Shown: positions 19,289 to 29,940 of the stretch, piece by piece
Numbering within the stretch: position 1 is the stretch's first letter
Layout of the letters: every line of letters begins with the position of its first letter
Origin: Chara braunii
Taxonomy: Eukaryota > Streptophyta > Charophyceae > Charales > Characeae
DNA length: 53,522 nucleotides
Direction: 5' to 3'
NCBI GenBank assembly: GCA_003427395.1
Contig: BFEA01000278.1
Location: 1,550,204-1,603,725 of the forward strand
Made by a program: the position numbers and the translations under genes
The notes under the pieces: generated by a model
Database searches by the model: none
Told to the model about the DNA's origin: nothing
The model's input: only the letters and a program-made list of their open reading frames with translations

Positions 19289-20270
19289 ATGAGTGAAGAC
19301 AGCAGTGAGGAGGAGGGAAGGCTAGAGCAACCCCTTAGGATCACACGAAGAACCGCTCTTAGTCAACCAATCACTTTCCAGGAGTTAGCTCCTGGGGAGG
19401 AAAGGAGACTACAAAGGGGAGCAAAGGAGAGGGTAGCAGGGAGGAAGATTAGGGACGCAACAGCCAGCTTAGCGGCTGCGATGGCTACCGCCGCCTCTAC
19501 GTCACAAACCTCTTCAGAGTCCTCTTTGTCAGGAGCAGGGCAGGGTGGATGGGGTGCAGTTAGTCAGTCTGTCGGTTTGCAAGTCAGCCAACAGAGTCAA
19601 TTCACACCGGAGGATTTAGAAATCCGCCAGGCAGAAGAACTTCAGGATGAGCTGCAGCGGCATTTGGACGAAGTGAGGTGAAGAAAAGCAATACTTAGAA
19701 AGGCTAGACTAGGAAGTAGAGTGCAGCCATAAACAAATTCTGGCTGAACTTCGGGCTCCTCGTACAGTAATGAGGCAACCGCAGTTTGCTGTAGCTCCCC
19801 CTGCGGGTGCGGGTCCTTCATCGATGTCGCAACCCACCATGTCACCTTTCTCTCCTATGTTTGGCATGCCCCCTCCAGGTGGTTTAGTAGCAACTAGTGG
19901 TCCGGTTCATAGAGTCTTAGTCGTACCATCTACGATAGTGGTCACTACAGTTCCACTGTCAAGCCAGGCCCAGGTTAGTGTGCAACAGCCTGTTTCAGTG
20001 GCTATACAGCCGCTGCAGCAAGCCCCTGGGCCCATGCAGCCTATGTAGTCGATACCCAAGATTCCTCTAATGAGTCCAAAACCTTTTTCTCGAGACAGGA
20101 AGAAGGATTAGGATTTGGACACCTGGGTAAAAACTGTGCCTACATATGTGAGGCATAAGCTTACAAGGCCAGAGCAGGAGGTTGTAGTTGCTGTGTCCTT
20201 TTTGGAAGGATCGACAGCACGTTGGTTGAACGGGTTAGTGCAGCAGCAGGGCTATGGTCAGGACTTCGAT
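19289..20270 (+). pseudogene. gag: gag of element B, N-terminal part before insertion C
   Basis: It starts ATGAGTGAAGACAGC; D gag starts ATGAGTGACAGG at the same place in its leader, which supports the start. The N-terminal 130 codons are charged, with EEEGRLEQ and a helical EIRQAEELQDELQRHLDEV segment ending in TGA 19679. The frame then shifts. A Gln/Pro-rich linker (19770-20048) and the capsid start (DTWVKTVPTYVRHKL, VAVSFLEGSTARWLNGLVQQ) follow. Coding stops at GAT 20268-20270, where element C is inserted, and continues in register at 29941. Confidence 0.8.
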
Positions 20271-20584
20271 TGTAGCGGACCTCTGGTTGGTTGGCCTGTG
20301 AGACCAGCCCCTTGGCCTGTTCTCACAGGCCTGTGTTCTATTCGGGGCAGTCCAGTCCAGGCCGGTACCTCTGTCGGTACCAGCCAGCCCAGTTCAGTCC
20401 CGTCAGTCCGCTGGGGTATACCCCAACCATTGTCTATTTTCGAGATCATTCTACACTCGCACAATTTTGGAGTACGTGCGCTGGAGTCTTGTGTGGGAGC
20501 TGCGCTGTGCTGTCCCGCTCCTCCCTCATCTTCCATCTCCATCATCATCCCTAGCGGAGCACCACACCCGGTGGGTCCGCTACA
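20271..20584 (+). mobile_element. 5' LTR of element C
   Basis: 314 bp, TGTAGCGG...CCGCTACA, followed after one base by the primer-binding site. The right end can fold (AGCGGA with TCCGCT). Confidence 0.95.
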
Positions 20585-20585
20585 T

Positions 20586-20597
20586 TGGTATCGGAGC
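20586..20597 (+). promoter_or_regulatory. Primer-binding site of element C
   Basis: TGGTATCGGAGC, one base after the LTR end. The usual plant initiator-Met site is TGGTATCAGAGC; the A-to-G change recurs in other elements here. Confidence 0.85.
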
Positions 20598-22563
20598 AGG
20601 AACGGTCCCCACTCCCACCCACCACACCGCACATACGGGAAAACAACAAATCCCGATAAGGGGATTTTTCGCTGTTTTCTGGCTGTTTTTTTTTGGAAAA
20701 AACGAGGGAAAAAATGAGGGAAAAAACGGTGAAGCAGCAGGTCTACACGTGGCGAAAAAGAGGACAGCATCACGACGCAGCGCTTGGTCAAGGCCGGCCG
20801 CCGCATACGCACGCACCACATGCCCACGCTGCCCCGCTGCCCTGCCCTGCTCCCGGGATTTATCTATTTTCAAGATCCGGGATGCAGCTGCTGCTGCTGG
20901 GGTTTGAACCCAGGCAGCTACTGGGCTTGCGCGTGCGTATACCACCGCCATAACACACTCACCACAGTGTGTCCATGGCCTTGTAGCACGGCACACTCGT
21001 GTTGAAGAGGTGCCGTGCTGGCTTTTTACCCCCCCCCCCCCCCCCCACCCTCCCCCGCCAGCGAGCAGCGAGTAGCGGCCAGCAGGGCAGCAACGACGAG
21101 GCTGCCTGTGCACGTGGCCACCTGTAGTGCCACGTGGCAACTTACTGTGGACTTGAAGAACCCCTGTTTCAGGGGCTGCTCTACAGTGGTTAGGGTCTGC
21201 TCACACAGCAGACCCTAGATCTACAGATCTGCAGAACTGCTACTGGGGGCTGATCAAGATCCCAGCCCCCTCTCTCCTCCAGCTGGCTTGCAGCGCAGGC
21301 CAAGACCCTCCTGGTCTTGGTGTACCTTGTGCCCTTGGAGACACCAAGGGCCAGGTATCACTTCTCTCTCTCCCCTCCCTCTACTAACCTACCCTCCATA
21401 TCTCTCTCTCTCTCTCCTCTTACTCATACCCCTTTCCCCACCCCACCTTTTTCCCCACCACCCATTCTTTTACTCTCCTTTTTTTATTTCTTTTCTTTTA
21501 TTTCCTCCTCCTTTTCTCCTTGTTTCTTGATCCCTCTCCACCTTTCCCCAACCCTCCTCTCCCCCAACTACCACCACATCATCCCCCCACCTTCCACTTC
21601 CATCTTTTTCTCTCTCCCACCTATTTCTTTTTTTTCTCCTTCACTTTTTCATTCCCCTTCCCCCCTACTTCGAATTTTTTCTGTTTTTTTTTCTTTCTAT
21701 CTCTCTTTTTATTTATCTTTTCTTTTTTTTCCAAAAATTTGAATTATCTTCTTGCCCACTTTGTTTTCTCATTTTCTGATTTATTTCATTTATTTTTTTA
21801 TTTATTCTGAAAATTCGATTTTTCTTACGACAACCCTAAATCTGATTAGGTGTTAGTCTTTCTTGCTTTCGGCGTACGTTTTGACCCCGTGGGGGTAACG
21901 AAGTGCTGTCGAAATTTTTTGATTTCCTCTTACTTAGTCTTTTTTCGACACACTTCGACCGCAAGGGGGTAACGAAATGCTGCCAAGGGGGTCAAAATTT
22001 ACTTATTTATTTATTTATCTATTTATTTATTATTTCTCTATTTATTTTCTGATTTTTTTATTTTTTTTGCGGCAGTTTGAAACCTAGTGTGCTTTTCTAG
22101 ATCTCTCTTTTCCCTTTGGTACATTCTTGACCTCATGGGGGGTAGGGAAACGCTGCCAAAAATTTCAAGAAAAATAAATCTTATTTTTCTTTTCACATTT
22201 TGTTTACTTCTTCCCTTAATTATTTTTATTATTTATTTTTTTTTGTTTTTCTCTTGAAATCCCGCTGCTTATTTATTTGCTTGCTATTTGATTTTCTTGA
22301 TTAGGTCACAGGTACCCTACCCTAACCACTCAAACTTCGGTTAGGGTTTTCTTAGGGTTTTTCTAGGGTTTAGGGTTCTTCGAAACCCCCCTACTTCCCC
22401 TTCCTCNTCGGGCACCCTGGACCCGAACCACCCCTCCCCCTTTGACGGCGCCCGCGCTAGCCTTGCTAGCGCCGTCCGCCGCTTTCTACCGCGAACCCCC
22501 CCCTACGCCCTCCGCTCACGCGAACCTCCTCTGGCCCCTTCCAGTCCGGCCCGTCACCTCCCC
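20598..22563 (+). other. About 2-kb 5' leader of element C, structured and low-complexity
   Basis: No gene. It contains, in order: a tRNA-like T arm on the minus strand (about 20890-20955), eight perfect short inverted repeats between 20953 and 21351, a C run (21030-21046), about 450 bp of C/T-rich DNA (21360-21800), three copies of a GACC...GGGGGTAACGAAATGCTG motif (about 21883-22165), telo-box-like TTTAGGG motifs (about 22340-22375), and one uncalled base. Confidence 0.75.
20885..20960 (-). other. tRNA-like segment, minus strand
   Basis: On the minus strand CTGGG-TTCAAAC-CCCAG forms a perfect T arm with a B-box-like GGGTTCAAACC, preceded by TGGCGGTGGTA, which resembles an A box. No full cloverleaf or anticodon arm is seen. 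It could be a tRNA-derived SINE head or chance. Confidence 0.35.
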
Positions 22564-24559
22564 ATGGTCGACGGTGTGTCACATGCCGCCGACGCGGCGA
22601 GGACCATGGCATCGGGCTCCACACCCGTGCCGGCGGGCCAGGGCCATCAGGCCCAGGGGGATCTACACACCCTCATTACCTCCCTCCTCGCACCCATTCA
22701 GGCGCACCTCACGATCCTCGCGCCCTTACAGGCGCAGGTGGCGACCCTTGTCGTCGGCATGCAGCAACTCCAGGACGCTGCCTGCCCTTCATCTCCTGGC
22801 TCCCAGTCTGGGTCCCCCATCCTCCAACAGGGTGGCCACAGCGGAGCTTCCTCCTCCGCTGCCCCCAACCCGGCCATCTTGGTGACTGTCCACGCCCCTA
22901 GCACGACGGCCGCCACGAGCCAGGCCCTCCCTCAGTCCACGGGACCACAACCCGCTGCCATGGTCTCAACTTTTCCGGGTGCCCCGCTTCTCCCTCGCCT
23001 TTGCACGACCGCAACGCCACCTGGCTCTTCCCCCTCTGGGATGCCCCGAGCCGCTTGTGCGTCCACTTCCTCTACTCTTCCTCCTGCCACTCCTCGCTCG
23101 ATCCACGTCCGACGTCTCGAGGACAAGCTCGCCCACCTCTTACGCCTTCAGCCACCCCCACCCTCACAGGTGGCCGTGCCTTCGGGCGCACCCCCTACCT
23201 CCTCGACCCTTCCTCCCATGCAGGCTCGCTTCCCACGCCCTGCACCCTATCCAGCCCCATCCTACCTTCTCCCTACTCTCGCGTTTGCTGCGACCTCTTC
23301 TACCGCAGCTCCCTCGCAGCTTGCCGCAGTTGCTCCCGCCGCCCCCCCATGCGGTCCGGGCGCACAACCAGTTGCGCCCCTTTCTCCAGAACCTGCGCCG
23401 ACTTACTCAACCGTGGCACAAGCCTCTGCTCCTCAATCCCCTCGCCGCCAAAACGGTGGCACACCACTCATCCGCTTGTCGGACATTGCCCTGTATGACG
23501 GTACAGGCATACGCGTGTCTCGGTGGCTGCAGTTCGCCACCCGCACGCTCCAGCTCATGGGCGCCACACCCGACACGTGGGTGGGTCACCTCTCCACGCA
23601 CCTGCGTGGCGGTCCTTTCCAGGCCTGGGAGGATTTCTACGCGCACTCCCTTCGCGCGGGCCGAACCCCGACCTTCATGGATTTCCAGGCGTTCCTCGAG
23701 GATCGCTTCGGAGCCCGGCATGACGTGACTGACGCCTTCGAGCGTGTCGTCACTACACGTTGGTCCGACTCTGGTGGCGCTGCCGGCCTGGATCGCCACA
23801 TCCAGGTCTTTCAGGACGCCCGCCTCATTTGTGACGTGGCGTTCCTCCCCGAGGCTGCCCTTATCGATCGTTTCCCGGCCAGCCTCCCGCTCGAGTACGG
23901 CTCCGAGTTATGGCGGTACGAGTTCACATCGGCCCCGCAGGCTTACGAGGCCGCCAGGGACCATCAGCTGATGCGGGCCCGTCTTCACCCCGCCTCCTCC
24001 TCCCAGCCCCAGCGTACTGGTTACGCCTCCTCCTCCACTCACGGCTCTTCCCAGCGCCGTTCCCCTTTCCGCGGTCGCCCCCGCCGTTCCGCGCAGCAAG
24101 GCCGCCACTTCTCGCGCCTCTTCAGCGCGCTCGAGTATGGTGAGCAGGACGCTGGTGCCCCGCTGCCACCAGAGGGTGACCATAGCGACGACCTCGACCT
24201 CGGCCAGGCCGTCCACCACCACCTGGAGGACTCTACTCTCCCTATGGTTGAGCGCCTCCAGCTCATCCTCTCCACCCTTTCCGGGGCACGCAGCCGCCCT
24301 TGTCACGCTGGCGCGTTGCCCCCCCGAGGTCCCTCAGCAGGACTCTCCTCAGGGCTTTGTCCCTCCTCGAGGTGTTCGTTCCGCAGAGGAGCACGAGGCC
24401 ATTTTGGGCCGGCGTGGGTGTTTGCGTTGCCGCTTGGATGGTCATACCTCCTCGCAGTGCCGTTACACTACCGCCCTCGGTCGCCACTACGCTGACCTTT
24501 CCCGCCAGCGGCGTGCTCCGTCCCCCCCCGGCGCCTGGCATCCCCGCGACGCCTCCTAG
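22564..24559 (+). pseudogene. gag: gag of element C
   Basis: From ATG 22564 the frame is open for 643 codons. An N-terminal coiled-coil-like segment (DLHTLITSLLAPIQAHLTIL) is followed by a long Pro/Ser/Thr/Ala linker and the capsid core from about 23476: IALYDGTGIRVSRWLQF, QAWEDFYAHSLRAG, FLEDRFGARHDVTD and HIQVFQDARLICD. A frameshift near 24305 moves the nucleocapsid into another frame, where GCLRCRLDGHTSSQC gives an intact CX2CX4HX4C knuckle (about 24419-24460). The same order occurs in A, where the knuckle lost its first Cys. The gene is high in C and rich in Pro codons. Confidence 0.87.
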
Positions 24560-25647
24560 CCACGGTGCAGTGTACACCTGCGCCCTCCTCAGTAGTCAGC
24601 CTCCCGACATCCCCGTCGCGACTTGCCTCTCTCGCTACTGGAGTTGAGGTCTCGCAGGATCCGACAGAGTGTACTCAACCCTCTGTCGCAGTACCGTCTG
24701 CGCCTCTGCAGACCACCACCTCCCCTCCTACCCCGCCACGACTACCAACTCGTCGAGCCATTCGCTTAGCGCGTTGCAGCGAGCAGCTCGCTACTCACGA
24801 GGACGTTGTATCCTCTCTTCTGGACTTGAGCATGCTCCAGGCTCGTTAGGAGCGACTCACCCTCCATGTCGCTGCACTTTGTCGCCTTCTCACCATCCTC
24901 TCTGACCCTGATCGCACCCTCCCGATCATCCCCGTACGACTGGGGACCTCCACGAAGGTGTACTCAGCGCTGTGGGATTCCGGTTCTCAGGGCGACTTCA
25001 TTCACCCGCGTGTGGTGAATGAAACACGCTTACCCACGACAGGGTCACCGACCTCCCTTTCTTCCTAACTCTCGAGCCGACTGATCGTCCCCCGGCGTCT
25101 CGTCTCCACCACTCCTCTGCACATTTCGATGTGATGGAGACGGGGTACGACTTCATTCTCGGCACTCCGTGGTCTCGCCGGTTCCGCAGCACCGAGGCCG
25201 ATTGGGCGACTAACACTCTCATTCTCAAAACGAAGTGTGGACAGACGTATCGCGTACCTTTCACAGGTACCACTGTGACACCATGCCCTGATCCTCCTCC
25301 TCTGGAGCCTTCTGCGCCCACACCATCCCCTGGAGCCTTCTGCGTCCACACCATCTTCTTCTATTACAGTCACCTCGCCTCGGCAGTTTGCTCACTTGAT
25401 CCGACAGGACGACGTCACCTTCTCTATGGTGAATGTGACGGATCTCTTACACTATGATCCACCCTGTCCCGACGCCGAGCTCATCCCTCTGGAGCCAGAT
25501 CCTCCTTCGCTCTTCATGGCTCCCATCTCTAATTTCCACCCTCCGCCGTCTGTCGAATCCGCCCCGCCGTCGCGTGCTGACGCTGACGCTGATGAACTCG
25601 CACGATATACCACTGACCTGGAGCCCGCAGTTTGTGACCTCATCTGA
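24560..25647 (+). pseudogene. Protease region of element C, broken
   Basis: The active site Trp-Asp-Ser-Gly-Ser lies at 24973-24987 and aligns with A. TAG 24847-24849 stands where A has CAG, while CGA 24853 stands where A has TGA. The frame shifts after the active site. The downstream linker to RT reaches TGA 25645-25647, where A has CGA. It would have encoded the retropepsin that processes Gag-Pol. Confidence 0.7.
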
Positions 25648-26690
25648 GAGTACCACGACGTTTTCCCATCGTCGTTCTCGTACGCCGGCATCCCACCGAT
25701 GCATGACGTCGAGCACTCCATTCGGCCTCACCAACGCACCCGCTACCTTCCAGAGGGCGATGAACGACATCTTCAGGGACATCCTGGAGCAGTACATTCT
25801 CGTCTACCTCGACGATATCTTGGTCTACAATCGTACCCTTGAGGAGCACCTCAGACACCTCCGCGACGTCCTTGACCGCTTGCACAAACATGGCTTCTAC
25901 GCCAAGCTAAGCAAGTGCCGCTTTGCACAGCACAAAGTGGATTTCTTAGGACATTACGTGTCTGATCAGGGTCGCCACATGGACGACGCGAAGATCACTG
26001 CTATTGCGGAGTGGCCCCGTCCCCACATCCGCCAAGCAGCTTCACAACTTTCTAGGCCTTACCAGCTACTATAGTAATTTCATCCAGGGATACGCTAGGT
26101 ATTCCTACGTCCTTACCTCCACCCTCCTCCAGAAGAACCCACCCTGGGCTTGGACACCCCTCCACGAGGACGCCTTCCGAGCCCTCAAGAAGGCGGTGAC
26201 ATGCGCACCGGTTCTTCACCTACCCGATTTCGATCGCCCTTTTATCCTTACCACCGATGCGTCAGACTTTGCTGTAGGAGCAGTGCTTTCTCAAGTCTTC
26301 CCCTCCTCCCCTGATTCCTCTCATCCTCGTATCCCTCGCTTCCCACCACCTACCCCTACCACTGCTTCCCGACTGACGCCTACTCGTCCAGTTACTGACG
26401 AGCCTTCTATTGACTATTCTCCTACCATCGCCGAGGACGACACTGTCGAGTCCCGCTCAGGTGATTGTCCGATAGCCTTCTACCCCGGTCAGCTCTTGCC
26501 TGCCGAGATAAACTACATCGATGATGAATGTGAGGTTCTCGCAGTAGTTTTATGCCGCTCGACACTGGCGCCACTACCTGCACGGGGCACCATTCACGGT
26601 GCGCACGGACAACTCTATTGTCCAGGTTTTTCTGACAAAACCAAAGCTCACTCCTCGTCGAGTCCTCGATAGGCTCGCTGGTGGCGCGAC
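25648..26690 (+). pseudogene. pol: RT (internally deleted) and RNase H of element C
   Basis: RT starts EYHDVFPSSFSYAGIPPMHDVEHS and jumps at CCATTC (25718-25723) straight to FGLTNAPATF. About 395 bp present in A (roughly 3618-4012), with the fingers and the [11 protein letters not shown] and KIDLRSGYHQ motifs, are missing, and the frame changes. The catalytic LVYLDDILVYN and connection domain remain. Another frameshift occurs near 26020. RNase H has LTTDASDFAVGAVLSQ, then a roughly 60-residue Pro/Ser/Thr-rich insertion, then CPIAFYPGQLLPAEINY. The frame is lost again around 26550. Confidence 0.9.
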
Positions 26691-28481
26691 CTATCTGATT
26701 TTAGTTTCACCACTGAGCACATCAAGGTTGAGACAAATAGGGTCGCAGATGCCCTATCCCTGCGCCCTGACCACGACCAAGAGCAGATCCAGCTCTCTTC
26801 CATCTCGGTCACCACCGTCCACCACTCGGTGATCGACGAGTTTCGCACTCAGTACCGTCACTGCCCCGACTATCGCGATCCACGCGACCCTTTGGAGTGG
26901 CAAGACCGTCCCGAACTAGTCTCTCGGGGACAACAGTCTTGTGTACTGGCACGGTTCACAGGGCACCAGAAAGCCCCGTATTTGCGTTCCCTACACTGGA
27001 CAGCTACGTGTCCGAGCAGTAGCAGAGTTCCATGACCAAGGAGCCGCTGGTCATATGGGCTTCCACAAGACGTTGGCTCGGGTGAGCTGCCTGTACGTCT
27101 GGCCGAAGTGCAAGGACTTTGTGAAGGACTACGTCGCAGAGTGTCCTACCGGTCAGGAGGTGAATAGTGGGAAGCACCTGCCTTACGGTTTGTTCCAGCC
27201 TCTTCCTATCCCTGAGGGTCGTTGGCATTCCGTCTCGATGGACTTTATTGGTCCTCTTCGACCTCCGACCCCCCCCGGTCATGATGCTATCCTGGTCGTC
27301 GTCGACCGCTTCACGAAGCGTGCACGCTTTGTTCCGTGCCGCTATGCCATCAGCGCACGTGAGGTCGCCGACATCGTGTTTGACCGAGTCGTGCATGACC
27401 ACGGCTTGCCTCTGAGCATCATATCTGACCGTGACCCGCGCTTTACTAGCCGATTCTGGCGACGGTTTCACGAGGTGTACGACACTCAGCTCCGCTTCTC
27501 CTCGTCTTATCATCCTCAGACTGATGGTCAGACCGAGATCACGAACAGAACTCTCGGAGACATCCTCCGAAAGATTGTTCATGACGACCAGCAGTGGGAT
27601 CTCCATCTTGCCCACGCGGAGATATCCTACAACCATGCCGTCTCGCTAGCCACGGGGATGTCCCCTTACTATTGCGACCTCGGCTATCACCCGCGTGTTC
27701 TCGCGGGCTTCCTTCGACCGTCCCAGATGCACCCCGACACGAGTTGTCCCGCGCTGGATGATTGGGTTGCACACATGACATCGATTATGAAGACCGCACA
27801 TGAGCACATAGCCGCTTCCCAGACTCGCATGGCAGCACGTGCGAACCGATCGAGGATGGATCACCCATTCAAAGTCGGTGATGATGTGCTTATCGACACC
27901 CACCACTTACAGCTCGAAGCGGACACGCTTCGCAAGTTTCGGCGTCGCTTCTTTGGCCCATACCGCATCCTCCAGGCCGTCGGTTCTAATACGGCTTCTA
28001 GCCCGGCCAACCTACGCCAGGCTCGTGTGCACGATATCTACCACGTCTCGTTACTACGTCCTTATCACAGACCGTCTGAGCATTTCGCTGGACAACCATA
28101 CGAGTGCCCTCCACCCATCATGGTGGACGGCCACAAGGAGTTCCTCGTTTCAGACATCATTGGTCGCCGAGTCACCGACGACAACCCTCCCAGGTCGAGT
28201 ATCTCGTACGTTGGAAGGGTTACCCTGATGAGTAGGCTACCTGGGAGCCCCTCGAGCAATTGCAGCACGCTCACATGTTGGTGCGTGCCTATGACCGTGC
28301 TCGTCGTGCTGGGTTCACTGCTCCTCCTCAGCCCACTGACCCTCCTCCTTCTCCCCCGACTGAGGAAACCGCTGAAGTCGAGCCTGCTCCATCTGAGGCA
28401 GACCTTCGGCAGCAGCCGGATGCTTCTGAGCGTCCACAGCGCACTCGTCGTCGTCCTGCTCGATACGACGATTGGCTCTGA
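26691..28481 (+). pseudogene. pol: Integrase and chromodomain of element C
   Basis: From 26941 the integrase is open for a long stretch. The zinc site reads EFHDQGAAGHMGFHK...ECPTGQ: the last Cys is Gly, unlike CPTCQ in A. The catalytic residues remain: SMDFIGP, IISDRDPRFTS and HPQTDGQTEITNR. The C-terminal region lacks a few residues compared with A (after NTASSPAN). The chromodomain is split by a frameshift near 28190 and by TAG at about 28234-28236 (GAG in A), then continues as ATWEPLEQLQHAHMLVRAYD to a Pro/Glu-rich tail ending RRPARYDDWL and TGA 28479-28481. The open frame that continues past this in another phase to 28803 is a shadow. Confidence 0.9.
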
Positions 28482-29621
28482 CTTACCTTACCACGTCCTT
28501 GACTTCTCAGTAATCCATCCACTGCAGTTTTGCTACTTCAACTCGTCGACGTTGCGGCTCTTCCTCGACGGCATTCCGGACTTCTCATCGTGGACGTCAT
28601 CGGCAGCTTCATGGACTTCGTCACGATCAGCTCTGCCTACTTCAGACGTCATCACTCCCTTACCACTTTACCCTGTACAGTACCCTGCTTGTGTCACATG
28701 CTGGTCTCCCTTTAGCCGGGTTCCTCTGAGTTGGGCTCTCCCTTGGTATACGCATAGGCATCGGGACCGTAGCGTTGCCTGGCTTCCCAGCTTACGGACC
28801 TAGCTTCGACTTCCTTCACCTTATGAATCATTTGCATGATTCCCCTACCCATCACTTTCCTACCCTCTGTCGGCCCTCACGCCCTAGTTAGGCAGCCCCG
28901 CATGCTTCATCTAGGTGCGCCCAGTATACCAGGCTCCCTTGTTCCCTTGCATGGTCGACCCTCCATAGCGGTCACCCCTTAGTCGAGCTTTACCCGCCGT
29001 GATGGTCTATCTGTTAGGGTCATTGGTTATGTTCGCTCCCAGTTCCTTACCCGTATTGAGCCTGATGACATGTGTTCCCCCTGTCACTATGTGTGGATGC
29101 CCTTAGGAGTTTTCGACCCCTGGGTTGCATTCGCCACCCTCAGAGACCATCCCACCCTTTGGTTTGCGACACACTTCTCATGTGACATATGGTTGACTTG
29201 TTCTTGCTTGTTGCTCTCAGACTGAGGCTACTGCCTCTGACATTTCTAGGATTTAGCTGCTCTGCTTTTGCTCTTCTTAGGACTTATACACTAGTCAGTT
29301 GTTCCCAGACTGAGGCTACTACCTCCAACATTCTAGGATTTAGTTGTCACTACTTTCTGCTTTCCTATGACATGTATGCTAATTAGTTGCTTCTGCTTTC
29401 CTAGGACATGTATGCTAGTTAGTTGCTTCTGCTTTCACTTAGGCTGTTAGCTGTGACATTGTTGTTTTGCGACATTTTCTATCCTAGGTTGCATCGCATG
29501 GACTCAGCATGGATCTTGCTCCGCTTCCTAGACTACTTAGGTTTTCTTTTTCTGTGGTAGAGTTTCGCTTCTTGGCGGAAGCGTGTTTGTATTTAGGTGA
29601 TCCATCACAGGCCGAGGATCG
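28482..29621 (+). other. About 1.1-kb 3' noncoding region of element C
   Basis: It aligns block by block with 6790-7732 of A and has no gene. It contains local direct repeats (CAGACTGAGGCTACTxCCTC near 29218 and 29309; GACATGTATGCTA(A/G)TTAG near 29369 and 29404). The LTR is preceded by CACAGGCCGAGGATCG, a weak polypurine tract also seen in A. Confidence 0.8.
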
Positions 29622-29935
29622 TGTAGCGGACCTTGGGTTGGTTGGTGTGTGAGACCAGCCCCTTGGCCTGTTCTCACAGGTCTGTGTTCTATTTGGGGCA
29701 GTCCAGTCCAGGCCGGTACCTCTGTCGGTACCAGCCAGTCCAGTCCAGTCCCGTCAGTCCGCTGGGGTATACCCCAGCCATTGTCTGTTTTCGAGATCAT
29801 TCTACACTTGCACAGTTTTGGAGTACGTGCGCTGGAGTCTTGCGTGGGAGCTGCGCTGTGCTGTCTCGCTCCTCCCTCATCCTCCATCTCCATCATCATC
29901 CCTAGCGGAGCACCACACCTGGTGGGTCCGCTACA
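29622..29935 (+). mobile_element. 3' LTR of element C
   Basis: 314 bp, the same length and ends as the 5' LTR, followed by the TCGAT target duplication and then gag of B. Confidence 0.95.
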
Positions 29936-29940
29936 TCGAT

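Larger units (their letters stand above)
20271..29935 (+). mobile_element. Chromovirus C, complete copy nested in element B
   Basis: 314-bp LTRs at 20271-20584 and 29622-29935 start TGTAGCGG and end CCGCTACA (8-bp perfect inverted repeats). By eye they differ at 16 positions, 14 of them transitions. TCGAT flanks both sides (20266-20270 and 29936-29940), a perfect 5-bp target duplication typical of Ty3/gypsy integration. Order: LTR, primer-binding site, about 2-kb leader, gag, protease, RT/RNase H, integrase, chromodomain, about 1.1-kb 3' noncoding region, LTR. A 395-bp deletion in RT, frameshifts and stops make it defective in its present form. Confidence 0.96.

Noticed and set aside
28482-28803. 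Continuation of the integrase frame of C past the chromodomain
   Set aside because: The true chromodomain is in another phase and ends at 28481; the continuation is out of phase and lies in noncoding DNA.
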